Source: Macropodus opercularis (Eukaryota; Chordata; Actinopteri; Anabantiformes; Osphronemidae). From it: DNA of 64,000 nt. A program made the translations under genes and the position numbers. The DNA lies in contig CM061099.1 of the NCBI GenBank assembly GCA_030770545.1, forward strand, positions 15,817,001-15,881,000. Reading direction: 5' to 3'. The notes beneath the pieces are model-generated. The model saw only the letters and a list, made by a program, of their open reading frames with translations. It was not told the DNA's origin and made no database searches. This document shows, piece by piece, positions 24,727-37,971 of this stretch (within the stretch, counting starts at the first letter, position 1; every line of letters starts with the position of its first letter).

Positions 24727-25214
24727 TAATTATGATATTCAACAGATTTACCTCTGGACTCTGGAAGTTAATTATTTGAAGAATCACCAAAGGCGTTCCA
24801 TTGGCTGGGGCATTACGAACCAGACGTGCTTTTTCCTAGTTGTTATGTTGTTGTAGGGCTTTTTTTTCATGACTGTTACTGTGTGATGGGTAGAGCCAAA
24901 GTCCAATAGCCCACTATGTGGTAACTGTGCTACTTATGACAGAAGTCTTTAACCCTCACCATTACTATACTACTAAACTTTTAAGCGGTCATGTTACTTC
25001 AAATGTTGTTTACATTTCAGCTAAAAAAAAAACCAACTGAAGTTGTTAAGATTTAACTGGACTTTTTCATTGGACATAGAAAGAGTTGTCCTGGGTTTTA
25101 TTTATTAGACGCTAATTCTAGTGCTGTTTGTTTGTTTGTTTGTTTCTGTGTATTACTGTAGTGTTGTATTACAATGTGTGTATTACTCTGAGTCCCTGAT
25201 GAGTAAGAAACGTA

Positions 25215-25385
25215 CCATTTTCGCTCACTCGCTCACCTTTTACCGCTTAGTCGTCGCAGGGTGGGCAAGCATGCCGGAGCCTGTCCCAGCTGTCAGTCGG
25301 ACGAGAGGCTGGATGCGCCCTGGACGCATAGCCGGATCATCACAGGACCTTCTTGTTGTAAGGCAAGAGTGTTAACCGTGCCACC
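25215..25385. repeat. Diverged teleost interspersed repeat
   Basis: The sequence ttaccgcttagtcgtcgcagggtgg...cctgtcccagctgtcagtcgg...cttgttgtaaggcaagagtgttaaccgtgccacc resembles a teleost repeat with the pattern GGGTGGCTGGAGCCTATCCCAGCTGTCA...CTTGCTGTGAGGCAACAGTGCTAACCACTGCACCACC. It is heavily mutated. Confidence 0.6.
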
Positions 25386-26077
25386 TAACTTGACATTTAG
25401 ACTTGTGAAGTAAAGTAATGGAGCATACGCAGAAAAAAGACTCAAATTAGAAGGTGGAAAATTCCACCATGTGCTACACCCCTGACTGATCAATTTAAAC
25501 AGCCCCCCCCCCAAAAAAACCCATCAAACCGTTACCTCTAACTCTGAGCAGTTACTTAGTTTTTTTTGGGGTGCATACCATGTTTATATTACTAACCATA
25601 ATATGAACATATTGCTACATCTGCTACAACGCTGTTTGTTTTAATGTTGTTTTATGTTTAAATAACAGAGTCATGGCATCTTTTAGTATAGTTTTTTTTC
25701 CCCAAATCTTTGAATTATACCGTTTTAATTCAAAACCACATCTTACAGGGGGTCATATTCCATCATTATTGGACATATTGAAGCGTGTTAAACCTCCTGA
25801 AAGATAACCTTATATTGTCTGACTGTAAAGTTTCGAATTAGTTTTTATCCCAATCCTACTCAATTGAGATGTTAATGGAGTAATTCATTACTCAAACAAT
25901 GTGGAGTTTTAAGCACTCGTTGTGCTATTGGCTTCCACAAGTAATTGTGGGTTGTTGTTTTTTTTTCATGTTTAGGTTCATGTTATTCTCTAAAAATGTT
26001 ATTTTGTCTTTAAATTGAACACTATGTAAAGAATTTAAAAAGGTTTTATATATGTCCTGTCTTTGAGGCAGCGCTCA

Positions 26078-26083
26078 AATAAA
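26078..26083 (+). terminator. Candidate distal polyadenylation signal of mbd1
   Basis: AATAAA followed by a T-rich stretch with a tttttgtgac element. It would extend the mbd1 3' UTR to about 1.45 kb. Confidence 0.4.
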
Positions 26084-26481
26084 CCTTATTTAAAAACCTG
26101 CTTTTTGTGACACACAAATGTTTGACTAACTAAGAAGTGTTGACCGCTGACAGTGTCTAACCGTGAAAGACAAATGGTGCCGGATTTATATAGATATTAT
26201 ATATATGTTTTTGGTGTGGTGTTGCTCGACTGATTTATAGTTTTAGTATTATTATCACCCATTGTTTCCGCTAATACAGTTAACGATACGGACTAATAAA
26301 CACTTTCTAAACCAAATGCACTTAACCTAGTACTGCTATTACAGTAGGTAATAATAAGTTACGAATAATATATGAATCCTTCAGGATTTAGTACTTACAG
26401 CAGATAATGTACCAAAGAACAGGCTGGAAAATAGGGTATTACTGAATTTGTTGAACCATATGAGCAAAAACAGTAACTAAG

Positions 26482-26515
<34 letters not shown>

Positions 26516-26527
26516 GATATATATATA

Positions 26528-26569
<42 letters not shown>

Positions 26570-26588
26570 TATAGATATATATATATAG
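26482..26588. repeat. Compound (CT)n(AT)n microsatellite
   Basis: About 11 CT units run directly into some 85 bases of nearly pure alternating AT with a few G substitutions. It is self-complementary and lies just upstream of the CpG-rich ccdc120 5' exon. Confidence 0.9.
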
Positions 26589-26639
26589 TTTTTATCCCTT
26601 GTTTTTTCAGCAAGTCCGCTTTTTCTGCACCCGGTGCCG

Positions 26640-27166
26640 CTGACGCTGCGCACGTACATACATTTGTTTCTACTACACAGCGTCACCGTGCGCGCGCCCG
26701 AGCCGCAACTGGAGAACAACATCTGCGGGGAGTGGATTTAAGCGGCGCACACTGAAGGCATGTAAACATCTGGGAGGGCAGTCGACGCTCCGCCGGTCCC
26801 TGCGTGTGGGAAACGGAGGCATTTCATCCGGAGCGGAAGGGAAACCTTTCTCCCCCCCCCCTCCCTCCCCACCTTTTCAAAGCGGCTCCGCTCAGATGCG
26901 CAGGGGGATCCGACGCAGCGGAGGTCGCGAGGCTGCTGTTGAATTACAATTGGGGGGAGGGAGGGAGGTGGGGTGGGGGGAAGACACGAAGCCTGCGATG
27001 AGCGGCGGGCGTCTTTGCGTGTGAGCCCCTCAAGTCCCATTTAACCAAGCGAACGGCGTCGTTTGCGGGATGCGTTTCTGCTCAGTTGCGCTGGAATGAT
27101 TTTGCCCGGCTCGGTTTTATCACAGAGGACCACGGAGACCTCCGACGGCATCGGTCATGCTCTCTG
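26640..27166 (+). promoter_or_regulatory. CpG-rich promoter and probable non-coding first exon of ccdc120
   Basis: CG-dense sequence in an otherwise AT-rich neighbourhood, with long C and G runs (26850-26870, 26950-26980). It ends in a strong donor (gtaaga at 27167). The next acceptor that leads into the ccdc120 start codon ends at 32023, so the first intron would be about 4.9 kb. The link to ccdc120 is inferred from position. Confidence 0.5.
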
Positions 27167-27362
27167 GTAAGAAGGGATTCTGCTCCAAGATGTCCTTCTC
27201 CTCCCGACTGGGCGTATTATTTAATAGCTGTCAACACCGCCGCTAGGATATTTTCTAAAAACAAGGCCATTTGTTGATTTATGTATTAACATGACGCGCA
27301 TTTACAAGATCGCGTGTGACAGTCACCTGCGATATGATATTGTTCCCTCTAATTAGTCCGAT

Positions 27363-27364
27363 GT

Positions 27365-27396
<32 letters not shown>
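27363..27396. repeat. (GT)n microsatellite
   Basis: Nearly perfect GT dinucleotide run of about 34 bases in the long intron upstream of ccdc120. Confidence 0.85.
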
Positions 27397-30159
27397 CACC
27401 ATGAACCGGTACGTCCGTCTGCAGCGACTATGCAGACGCAGGACGCCCGAGGAGCCTGGGTTTAATGTGGGAACACACGCTCCGTGTTTCCACGCCTGTA
27501 TAATGACACGGCAGCACCAGGAATGCGTGAAAACAGACTCCGAGGTGTCTCCATTTGGACTGTTTTTTCTTTTTTTTTTGTAAACATAAGCGTATCGTCT
27601 TGTGCGACGCGTTAAATGAAATGGCAGGATTCAACCGCATCTGCGTGGATTCGCGGGGGTCACGCTACACAGTAAAGTAAACGGGCCGCAGCGTGCTGCC
27701 ATGGCTGTCTGCTGGACCTTGATTGAGTCCACTGTTGTCAGTGAAATCTGCTTGTTCTCATGCAGCGGTGTTAAGCCCTATTATTAACAGATTCCTGAAC
27801 AAGGCTGTCTGTCTGGATGCTGGAGAAAAGAAAGAAAACAACCACCACCACAGAGGACTTTCCTTTTTCTTTTTTCCCAGCCAAGCCTCTCTGAAATTGC
27901 AGATTGTTATTTGTTTCCACACAGAGGAAGTTGTGAGACCAGTAGAGATCTAGATCAGACGCATGTTGGTGTTTGTTGTCGCGTTTTTCTGTTCACTGTC
28001 CTCTTCAAACCAATAGCAGGGAGATCTACTGTTCTATAAAGCTCACCTTGAGATTTCCATGTGGCTTTGAGTGTTACGGTTCAGTCAGACTCTATGAAAT
28101 TGGACCTTGACCCAGATCGGATTCTAATACAGTAGTTTTCTTGTGCCGTTTGTGTTACATCAAAGTGACGCTGCCTCTTTTATGATGGCCCTAAGACATC
28201 GACTGACACAATTTGAGCTTCTTGGTGAGTTGCAGTTGTCTGACAGACATGTAAGTGGGGAGTGTTAAAAGTCACACACTCACTTCCTGATCCAGCCTGT
28301 ATGGATGTAAAGTTAAAACATAGCCTATATACAGTATATAGCCTTTGGGCTTCATGTAAAGTGTTTTGGTGCTTAGTGTGTAAGCTCAGGGAATAAGATC
28401 TCACATCTCATCACGTGTTGAATACTCACACACACTCACTACAGCGGCAGTGCCACAGATAGTTGAGGGAATTCACCTACATTTCTGCAAAACGAAAGCT
28501 CGGAGGACTCAGAAATGCCTGTAGTGAGAACAGCGCGTAGCAGCGAATGCAAACGCGAGGCCGTGGCTGCACATCATAAGCAGCTCTGATCTCCTTCCAC
28601 AATCTACAAATCGGATTAAAGCCTCATTGGAAACAATTCCAGAATATGTACAGAAATCCCACCAGGTGTAACATGGTGAAAATGTATAGGAATAATCCCC
28701 TCGGACGCCAGAGCCGCATTCCTTTCTTTATTACTTCCCCTCCCTCAGTTTAGCAAAATCCGGGCGGATAACAATCACCGAAATTGCTTTGTTTCATCCA
28801 CAGTAGCTGTGTTGAGGGTGCAAAGGTGAGCGTCAAGGGCAGAAAGCAGAAATGTAGAGGCGTGCGATTGGTCAGCCAGTGCCGAGCCGCCCTGCTGTGC
28901 GCTGATAAGCGCGTTATTAGTCAGTATTTCATGGATGTAGAGAGCAAAAGAAGAGGTATCATACACGTGCAGGGGGGGTGGGGGGAGAGGTCAGCGGATC
29001 TTCTTTAAGCTCGTCTCAGTTCTTTGGTCAGGGTTGGTCAGGTGGTGGTAGCAGCTCGTAAATCCTCTTTCAAACAGAGACCAGAACAGCCGGCTCCTCT
29101 GAAACTATTGTGGCGCATCCGCTCTTGTCTAACAGGAGCGGCGTGGTTGTAACCCTCTCCCTGGTCACCATGTGTGAGCTCACAACAGCGGCAGCAGCTG
29201 TGTCAACACCAGCAGTCAACAGGAGGCCTGCCAGCCTCACCTGTCCACGGTGAGATGGACGTGAGGCCTCAGCTGCTTTGTGTCGCCCCTTGAAAGAGAC
29301 CAACCAACTCTCTGAGCATCCGCTGCTTGTTGCCACGGAACACAAACCTTCACTGAGACACTAAGACTGTTATCAAAGTCGAATCAAAGCTCAGAACCAC
29401 CGTGTTTGGGAGAGCTGAATACAAAACCGTTGCCTGCAGGAAAATAGCTGCGCTGTGAATGTTGTGATCTAATATGTATGACTGCTAAGCTGAAGGGACA
29501 GCTGTGTTGTTACTGGTGAGGACGCTCTAGGACTGAGTCTACCTTCCAGGCTCCAGTGTTTAGCCCGTCGGACCTGAATGCTAAACCCGGCGCTGATTTG
29601 CATTCGTGTGATGCTCGCTGCACAGGGGCTTCTCACTCTCATTGCATAGCTCATGTTTTAATCAACAGCCCACATCCCTCATCCCGCCCCACACGCTTAG
29701 CCAACATGTGTCTGACGATCACACTGTGGTCGCATCGCCCACGTTCACGTCTCCTCTGGGCCTCGCTTTGATGCTGTTCTTTGCGTATCTTCGTTTGTCT
29801 GATTCTCCGTTGTCCCGCCATCCCTCTGCTGCAGGCTTCTCTCTGGAATGTGATGGTGTCTTGTTTTGTTGTACCTGCGCTTCTCCTCGCATCTGCGCAC
29901 CAGCTGTTTAAGCGCTTAAGCCCATGACACAAACCGGTGATCGTCTCAGGTGCGTTATTTGTTGGACTCGGTGGTTGGAGGACAACCTGTTGCAGTCGAG
30001 TGCTTACGCAACGCTTCTGTTTAAACTAATTCCTGAAAGTTTTTGTTGTATTTCCTTCATTCAGCTTCTTCACTTTCACCAGCTGCTGTTTTTTTGTTCC
30101 ACATTATTAGTCTATATATTGTAGCAACACTTTTTCTACCTTACTGGTTCTCACATACT

Positions 30160-30250
30160 TTCACATTCACCCATTTGCACACACACATTCACACACCAAT
30201 GGCAACTATGTGGCGTGACCTGGTCACCGGGGGCAACGTGGGATTCAGTG
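30160..30250. repeat. Degraded teleost interspersed repeat
   Basis: Text such as cacattcacacaccaatggcaactatg...gggattcagtg resembles a common fish repeat (CACACACCAATGGCAGCTGCTATGCAAGG...TTGGGGTTCAGTGTC). Diverged and short. Confidence 0.45.
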
Positions 30251-32074
30251 ATTTTATAGTGAGGTACTTTCTTTAGGCAAGTACTGCACTTTTACACAAG
30301 TACCTTTAAAGGCAAATGCAGTGTACCACCAATGAACGGTCTAGTCGTACGCTATGCATATAACTAAACCTTTTAAACGATATGTTATTAATGTAAAGTG
30401 GATTGTTTTAAATTCCTCTTATCTGGTATAATAGACCATTAATGCATTTATTTAGCCCAGAGCACTAAAGTTTAAGGGCTGTTAGTCCCGTAAAGACATA
30501 AAAAAAAAACAATTTTGTGAGTTCCAAGCAAATGTTTTGGTTGGAGGACAAAGCCGTTGTGAAGAGGCATGGCAGCCTTTTGGCTCCAGCCTTCAGCTGC
30601 CCAGCGACGTTCCAGACGAATGCCAAATGTCTCTTGCCTGCCTTCCCTGGACCGCTTCTCTCACTGGGGTTTAATCTGTGCTCTGTTTGTCGGACAGCGT
30701 GCAGACGTGACCCCGCCTGTACCCATTCTCATGACTCGCTACATTGGATTAGCTGAAAATCCGACCATCACAGACTTGGTTTTGAGTAACGGGATTTACG
30801 CGATGAACTTTTGTGCGAGCAGCGGCTGTAACTCTGGCCACTCGTTGGTGTGAAATGGTTCTGACTTGTCAGTGGGCGGTCAAGCATGCTGGAGTTTTTC
30901 ACACGGCCAGGAGCAAACAGTAGTTACCGGTTCAAGTCCAGGACAGGAGCCACGGCGAGGAAAACAGAATGTTAAACCTTACTGATGAAAAAGAAAAAAG
31001 CAGGTCAGCTGCGAGCGGAGCCTTGAGAGAGCTGCTTCGACTAATTGATAGATAAACGCTTCCTTTTGAATGTTGTGACGCTGCCAGTAGCTGCCTTCAG
31101 ACGGGTAATTCTGGTTCAACCCTCGAGGCCTTGCGTCTAGATTTGAGGGTTGAATTGAGTCGTTTTCAGATTTACTCAACTGGCAAAAAGACAGCGAGAT
31201 GCTTGTTTATGGCAGCAATTTGCGAGCAGCGTCGAGCGAGAGGTTTTTGGCAGTAAATGATATCGCTATTTTTGGACGTCAAGTCTCTATTGGGCATTAG
31301 AGAAGAGGCTTTATTTGTAATAAACCTCCATTTATGTGGGGAAGAGTACACATACAGCTTGCTACACGTTGCATTTATTTATCGCCTCTGTTATTTATTC
31401 CATCGCTTTGCTTCTGGCTCAGTTCTTCCCTCCTGAGCTCCGAAGACAAGAACCACGCAGGGTTTAGTTTTCACCCTCTCTGTTTCTCTCCATACATTAT
31501 TAATTGTACTTATCCTGTCTCACTTTTCCTGCTCTCTGCAAATTAATTGGCCGCTAATTGCATCTGAGAGCTAATTTTAGAGAGCGTGTCTTACTCACTT
31601 TCATGCCTTGAGCATCAAGTTAAGTACGACTTTTGTTGAACTTTTCAAATCTTCTAAATGTTACTGTTACTTAATGTTATAATTAAGATATGTAGAATTT
31701 GGGATTGTATTTTATCATATAACAGTTGCTTTGTTCATGTCTTATATGTCTACAATATAACTATTGATAATCTTTCCTTTTTAAGGGTTTGGCTCTAGAT
31801 ACCTGAACCGAGTTGCAGTTGCTCCCCTTCTTGGTACCACATCGTTTTATCCTGAAGACGTCCGTGCTTAACTACTGCTGACTTGACAGAAATGCAAACA
31901 TCGACTGCACACATCAAGAAATCACATGGCTGAGACCGCGAGGTTAGAGGATCACGTAAGCCTGAGTTGAGCATTTGTTGACCGAGCTGGTCCGCAGTTA
32001 AACGTCAGTTTCTCTCTCGTTAGGTGAAAGCGTAGCTGGGAACGTGAGATTTAAGGCCCCCGGGATTACGCCAC

Positions 32075-35000
32075 ATGGAGGTCAAAGGTCATCTGATCAC
32101 ATCCATGGGTTCGGGGTCTCCTGGTGAGTAATAACGACGTCTCTTGGTGTGAACACCTACACTTTCTTGTCTGGACAAGACTGAGATTGTCTAGCAAAGC
32201 TGCCAGCTTGTGTTTTTTTTTCCCCCTGGCAGTTCAACAGAAGGAAAACAAAAGTTTTTCTCATGGGAACAGCTGAAATAACAGTTGTTGTTGTGAAGGC
32301 CTTTTGTTCACACATTATCACAGCAGCTGTCAGATAGTCTTATCAGAACACGAAGTAATAGTAGGTATACATCATACTGGTAGAGAAACACTTCCACATT
32401 GAGATGTGAAATGAAAAGACTGTTGCATATAGTAAAGAATAATTTAATTGAATACACTTATAAATCCTTTACATCACTCTTCTAGTGGTTTATCCTGTCT
32501 TTTCCAAAAGACTTTTTGGAAATGCGTAACTTGTTGTGTGTTGTGTAGATGTTCAAGGCAGCCAGGACAGCAAGCTGCAGGCGGAAAGGATTGCTGCTTT
32601 GCAGGAGAGGAAGCAGGCCCTGGAGGCTCTGCTCCACAGCAGAGTGGGAGAGCTCAAACAAGTCTGTCTGCAGGAAGCGGTGAGTAGCTCTCACTTCGCT
32701 TTCGAAACAAAAGATAAACAAAAGAAGATAAAAGCGTGGATATGCCTGAAAGTGTCGTTTTAGAGAATCTCCTCAGTTAAAATTGGGCCTCATATTAATA
32801 ATTTGCTTGATTGCGCTTGAAGCCAGATGTTAAAACATCTGATGTTTTCAGCCACAGTAGATGATTCTGATGTGTCTGCTTCAGAGTTTAGTAATTTAAG
32901 TTGTTGTGTGGCTGCTTTTGAAATACTTCATCGACATTCTGGAACAGACAGAAAGCGGCGCGGCCAGTTTTAAAGGTGGTTTTATTCCAGTTCAGGGTAA
33001 TCTGTTAAGTGGTGTCAATTTACTCAACCCTTTTATCTTTGTCAAGATTTCAGTGAGTATCGGCTAATGAGTGTCCTCTGCAGGAGCTGACTGGGAAGCT
33101 GCCACGTGCGTTCCCCCTGGAGACTGGAGAGAAACCCCCAGTAGTGCAGCGCAGAGCTGGCCTGGCGCCCAGCACCAAGGCGGAGGTAAGCCAACACCTT
33201 GAATATCAATTGTGTTTACACAGCAGCTGTAGCGCTGCGTGTACTTGTGGTCTAACACGGCCTGGCTGTGCCTGGCTGCAGGATGAGGCTGCCCAGCGGA
33301 AGCAGATGAAAGCCATCTTCACTGGCGCGCTGTACAGGCACTCAGAGCCCGACCGAAATGTCCCGAACAGCAAGAGGACGGTTCATCGAGGCTGTCACAC
33401 GGGTACGACGACGAACCGCGTCGGCGTCGGCGTTTTGCATCATTTCAGAAACACGCTAAGCTTTGTGAAAGATATCACGTAACGCTGCTGTGTCTGTGAC
33501 CTGAATGCTTGTTGTCTTGCAGAGGACACTGTCATGTCAGAGAGCACCAGCTCCATGTCAGACTCAACATCCCATGACAATGGTGAGACAGCCGCAAACA
33601 AAACAACAGCTCGCTCTGCCTCTGGTGGTTATTGTTTGTCCACGTTCATATTGCGTTAAGCTGAAAGAATGGCTGACTGTATCTGAACATCCCTCGCACG
33701 TAGTGGGCGGGAGACTCATTTGCACTTTTAGTGTTAAGCCGTGATGTCGCAGTTAGCACTCGTGGATTGTTGTGCTCTGCGTGAACGCGTTGATCTGTGT
33801 GTAGACTTTATTAAAACACAGTCTGCTTTCCTTAAAAGAGTCTTCTCCGAGCGTGGGAGCCGACCAGCGCTCTCTGTCCCAGCCTCGTCTCACTGTGGGC
33901 AGCCCCGACCACAGGCTCAGCAGGAAATTGTCCCCAGTTGAAATTTACTATGAGATGAGGACACGTCGCAACTCTGTCACGAGCTCCGTTAGGTAATTGT
34001 GCAGTAAACCACACCCCTGCCACTCATATTCTGCATTGTGGGTGTGGGTGAGGCCTGTTAAACAAACCCGCGTCCTCTTGTGCCCCCTTTTCTCACAGCC
34101 CGACTCACTCTTTGCCTCGAAGTGCATCGAACGTCGAAGGGAGAAGTGTTCCGGCAACTCCTCTGTTGGCCCGAACTGCTCCGATCAGTGTTCACATCAG
34201 GTAATCTGTGACATTGGCCTGATGCTCCACAGCTACAGCTTCCTGTCTCTCCTAATGCAAGCTGTTTTGCTCTGTAGGTCAGACGTGTCGGGTGGTTCTG
34301 CGCTGAAGCAATGGTCCGGCAGTCTGGATGTGCCGTATATGATTCCACTGGCTCCAGAAGGCTCCTCCTCTGACCGCAGAGGCTGTCCGTACAGCTCCCG
34401 GGCCAGGCGCAGTAACAGCTCGGAGGCCCTGCTGGACAGATCAAGCCTTCCCGATGACCCTGCTCCCAGAAACGGGATGCCCCCTAGAGGCGGGCCCTAC
34501 AAGAGCTCAGAGACACTGACTGACGGAAAGCTGCGACAAATTCATCTGGGCAGCCCTGAAAAAGATGCGGATAGCTCGGTGGAACAGGCCAAAATGCGTC
34601 TGTCCATGGGTGGCAGAGGGGCTGGTGGAGGCTACAATGAGCTATTAATGGACTATATCTGGGGGAAACAGCAGAGGATGCAGATGCAGCACCACCTGTT
34701 CCAGTCCACAGGCCGGATCTGGCAGGACATGTCCTCTCCTCGCTCTTCCACGGCGGCGGTGCCTCCACATGCCAATGGCTTTTCTCATTCCCAGGTGCAC
34801 CTCCCCAGTACCGCACCTCCGTACAGCCCCATGGTCCTGAGAGGGTCCCAGGCTGAGCTGCCCAGGGTCAAAGTCACTAGAACCAAGTCTTGTGGTCCAT
34901 TTATTCCTTTGCAGCAACATCCACAGGATGCAATCCTTCTATCAGCGTACGAGTCGCCCCTTCCCGCCTCTGGCACCACCACATCCTCCATACCTAACCT

Positions 35001-35883
35001 GCATCCCTACCAGACGGAGCTCTCTGGCTCATCATTCACCCGAAGACCCCCACAGTTCTCTCTTCCGACCGCAGAAGACTCGACCAGAAGCCTGCATAAA
35101 GCTCTGGCTCTGGAAGGTCTAAGGGACTGGTACCTGAGGAACGCTCTTGGCTATCCTCCCGCTGCCTCAAAAGGGCACGAAGCAGGCATCTCTCGGCTCT
35201 CGCACCCCCACCCACTGGTGCACCAGGCCCACTCTTTTCAAGGTGAAGCAGCCAACCTCCACAGACCTCAGATTCCCCAGTCAGCCAGCTTCCACGGTCA
35301 CCCGCTGCATGGAAGGTCAGTCCTTTTTTTTAAAACTTTCTTCCTGTCTCTGTGATTTTTTTTTTCTTTCATTTGATTTAAACCTAAATCCAACATGCAT
35401 GTTTGCACACACAGGAATTTATTTCATTTACTGTATTATTCACTGTCTTTCTTAGTGAATACTGGCAGCAATCTCTATCTATTTATCATCCTGAGACCTT
35501 TACTGTCCTGGCTGTTTTATTTTTGTTTTTATTTTTTATTTATTTTGCACAGTCTGCATTTTCTCAAGCTGCTGCCTGCCTTTTGCCAACAATGAGACTC
35601 TTGGTTGTATTTTTCTCTCAGATTAGTGGCCCATGTGTAGCACTGACAACCGATTTAATTTTGATATTCTCTCCATCATATTTTGATCACGATTGATATT
35701 TTTTAGTATACACTGAGAGGTTCACACTTCATTGCTTACGTCTTATCGGTAGAGAGCTGTATTGATTTGTCTTGGCTCCTCAACAGGTCGATGGAGTTCT
35801 CTCTCTATCAGGAGACAACGCATTCACAGACGCAGGAGGTCACCCCAAAGGAGCCCAGTGCAGACCCAGGCACCCTAGTCTGA
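32075..35883 (+). CDS. ccdc120: Coiled-coil domain-containing protein 120 (CUPID domain)
   Basis: Cytohesin-binding scaffold; in mammals CCDC120 binds cytohesins through its CUPID domain and affects Arf6 signalling and neurite growth. Exons: 32075-32123, 32549-32679, 33084-33185, 33282-33402, 33523-33582, 33839-33992, 34099-34200, 34278-35315, 35787-35883 (617 aa; human about 630). The start MEVKGHLITS matches human MEVKGQLISS. A coiled coil with KQVCLQEAELTGKLP lies at about 22-65. Further conserved islands are SHDNE, RRNSVTSSVSPTHSLPRSAS, EGRSVPATP, RRSNSSEALLDR and ALEGLRDWYLRN. Exon 8 carries over half the protein and is Ser/Pro-rich. A probable 5' UTR exon boundary is the AG ending at 32023. 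Confidence 0.93.
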
Positions 35884-35913
35884 AGCAGCACAACACACAC
35901 ACTACATTACGTG

Positions 35914-35946
35914 AGCAAAAACAACAACAACAACAACAACAACAAC
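35914..35946. repeat. (CAA)n trinucleotide repeat
   Basis: About ten CAA units in the ccdc120 3' UTR, immediately downstream of the stop codon. Confidence 0.85.
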
Positions 35947-37965
35947 ACTGTAGCCTCACACGCGCTCACGCTCACGCAGTCTTTTACGCAAACAAGTTCA
36001 TACGATGTGACCTCAACAGCGAAGCAAAACGCAGCAACCTCAGCAGAAAACGACAAACTGTAGCTGGACAGTGTGAAAAAGCCTTGGCAAGTTCCCTGAG
36101 TTATAGCCGAACCCAACAAATATGAACTTCAGGCTCAGTGTTCCCATGTGTATGTGCACCTGAGTCCAACTATGGAGCATCTATCAACAAAATAGTCGTT
36201 ATATACACGCATCCGTATATCTGGTCCAACGCAAGCAGTAAAATCCTTCTTAATAACCTAAAGAGTCTCCCAAGATATACTTTTTTACAGAATATCTACA
36301 ACTTTGAATCAATATTTTGTATCTTCTGAGATATAAAGAACAGTTATATTAAAGAGGTAATTTATTGCTCATTAATCAAGTGATATAAAAAAAATGTTAC
36401 ACGAGCTGACATCATTTTCTTTAACTGTTGAAATATGCTGGTGAATGTGTGTTTGTAAACTATATAAAATGCATAAACATGCTTCTGTCCTCATGTCACA
36501 GCCATATCTGATAAATGAGACTGGCCATGAACTGTAGCATACCGGTGTAGCGGACGGGAGCGCCTAAATGTTTTACACTTTAAAACGTTCAAAATGTAAC
36601 TATAGTTCTTCGCGTGATGATCTGAGATACTAGTGTGAAAGCCTCTGTGAAGTCAAAGTCAAAGCTGAAAGCGGTTCATGATGTCAGAGCATCTGGAATT
36701 TCTGCCGTTCAAATGGTCGTGTTCCGTGGGTTCGTTTTGTAGTTTCGGTAAGAAATGTAGCTTCCTCGGTGCGGACCTCACTACTAATCACGAGACTGCT
36801 TTTAAAGGGCTGATGGCTTGTTCGTGATCTACTGTAAAGCAGTAGCACGTGACTGTATGACGTGAACATTTTACCCATCAGAATGGATCTTTCTGCATTG
36901 GGCTGTGGAGGCTTTGAGTGTCATGTAGAGCACTTTATGGACATCTTTAAGCCTTAATTACTTATGAAATAATCACCGTGAAGGATGACAGGAAGCAGGA
37001 AAATTCAGACAGGGTTTACAATAGGGCCGGATTAGGGAACGTGAGTTTTGTCATCATCTGCTGCAGGTCTGTCTTAGTATTGGTGTGTATATAGCGTGGA
37101 CTGTACTGATGAGTTTTAAAGCCGATATTTTATTCCTGTACTAACAATGTAATTTTTAAACTAACTACATAACAAGCAGTTAATCACAGTAACCTTCCCT
37201 GCTCCTTCCACCCTCAAGTAAGCACCGAGTAATTGGTTAGAAACGTGAGGTCGACGGTGTGAACAGAACAGGGCTGCTTCAGTACTGAATGACGGTGTGA
37301 GCAGGTCTCATACCAGTAAATGTGTTTATGAGAATTCACGCCAGCTAATTTTTGTACTTTCATTCATTTCAACTCGTTTCGTCTGTTTGGTTTTTCATGT
37401 GTTTTTTTAATAATCCTTCTTAAACATGAGTTCTGATAGTAAAAACAGAAAAAAAAACCATTTAGAAGTTTTTTTTTTTTCCATTTCATCTGCTCGATGG
37501 TCCTCTTTTCTGTCATCTGAATGTATTTCTCCATGTGAGTCATAAGTGACGTTGTCTGATGTGTTCACGTCCTCTCGCGTCAAGCTTCATACAGTTTCTT
37601 CTACCTGGTTAAAACCTAAAATGAAAGACCAAACTGCTGTGCACTGGGGGTCGTAAATGTATTTTTCATATGATGTACTCTGTTGAAAACAAATGATATA
37701 AATTTAGCTCTAGAGCAAATTTATTCAAACTACAGTATATTATATTTATGAACCTATAACATTTTGTAGCTATCTAAAGTAGCTCTTTCTCATTGGTGAA
37801 GGAATCGGTAATGTGTGTTAAAACCATTTCATTCAACAACGTGATGTGTTAATATCTGATTATTCGGATGTTCTTTCTTTTAGGTATTTAAGTGCAGCTA
37901 TTTTTTTTCTCTATATATCGAGGCCTGTGAATTAAGGCTGAATGGGCTTGTCCTATACTGTACTA

Positions 37966-37971
37966 AATAAA
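37966..37971 (+). terminator. Candidate polyadenylation signal of ccdc120
   Basis: AATAAA followed by a T/G-rich element (tgtcttgtt). Confidence 0.5.

Larger units (their letters stand above)
24637..26640 (+). other. mbd1 3' UTR and mbd1-ccdc120 intergenic sequence
   Basis: Two plus-strand AATAAA signals, at 24721-24726 and 26078-26083, could end short and long mbd1 transcripts. The interval also holds a diverged repeat (25215-25385) and a compound microsatellite (26482-26588). No gene was seen. Confidence 0.5.
27167..32023 (+). other. Long first intron of ccdc120 (inferred)
   Basis: No exon with homology was recognised. It contains a (GT)n run (27363-27396), a degraded teleost repeat (about 30160-30250) and patches of higher GC near 28400-29950. 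Open frames here are short and show no protein-like composition that I can support. Confidence 0.4.

Noticed and set aside
26482..26722. Open frame reading through the (CT)n(AT)n repeat (Ile/Tyr-rich)
   Set aside because: It is translation of a microsatellite.
30929..30939. GGTTCAAGTCC, a match to the tRNA/SINE B-box
   Set aside because: No convincing A-box at the right distance and no cloverleaf could be drawn, so neither a tRNA gene nor a SINE head is supported.
34058..34444. Open frame of 128 codons on the minus strand
   Set aside because: It lies opposite a ccdc120 coding exon. It has no family resemblance and is explained by the composition of the real exon.
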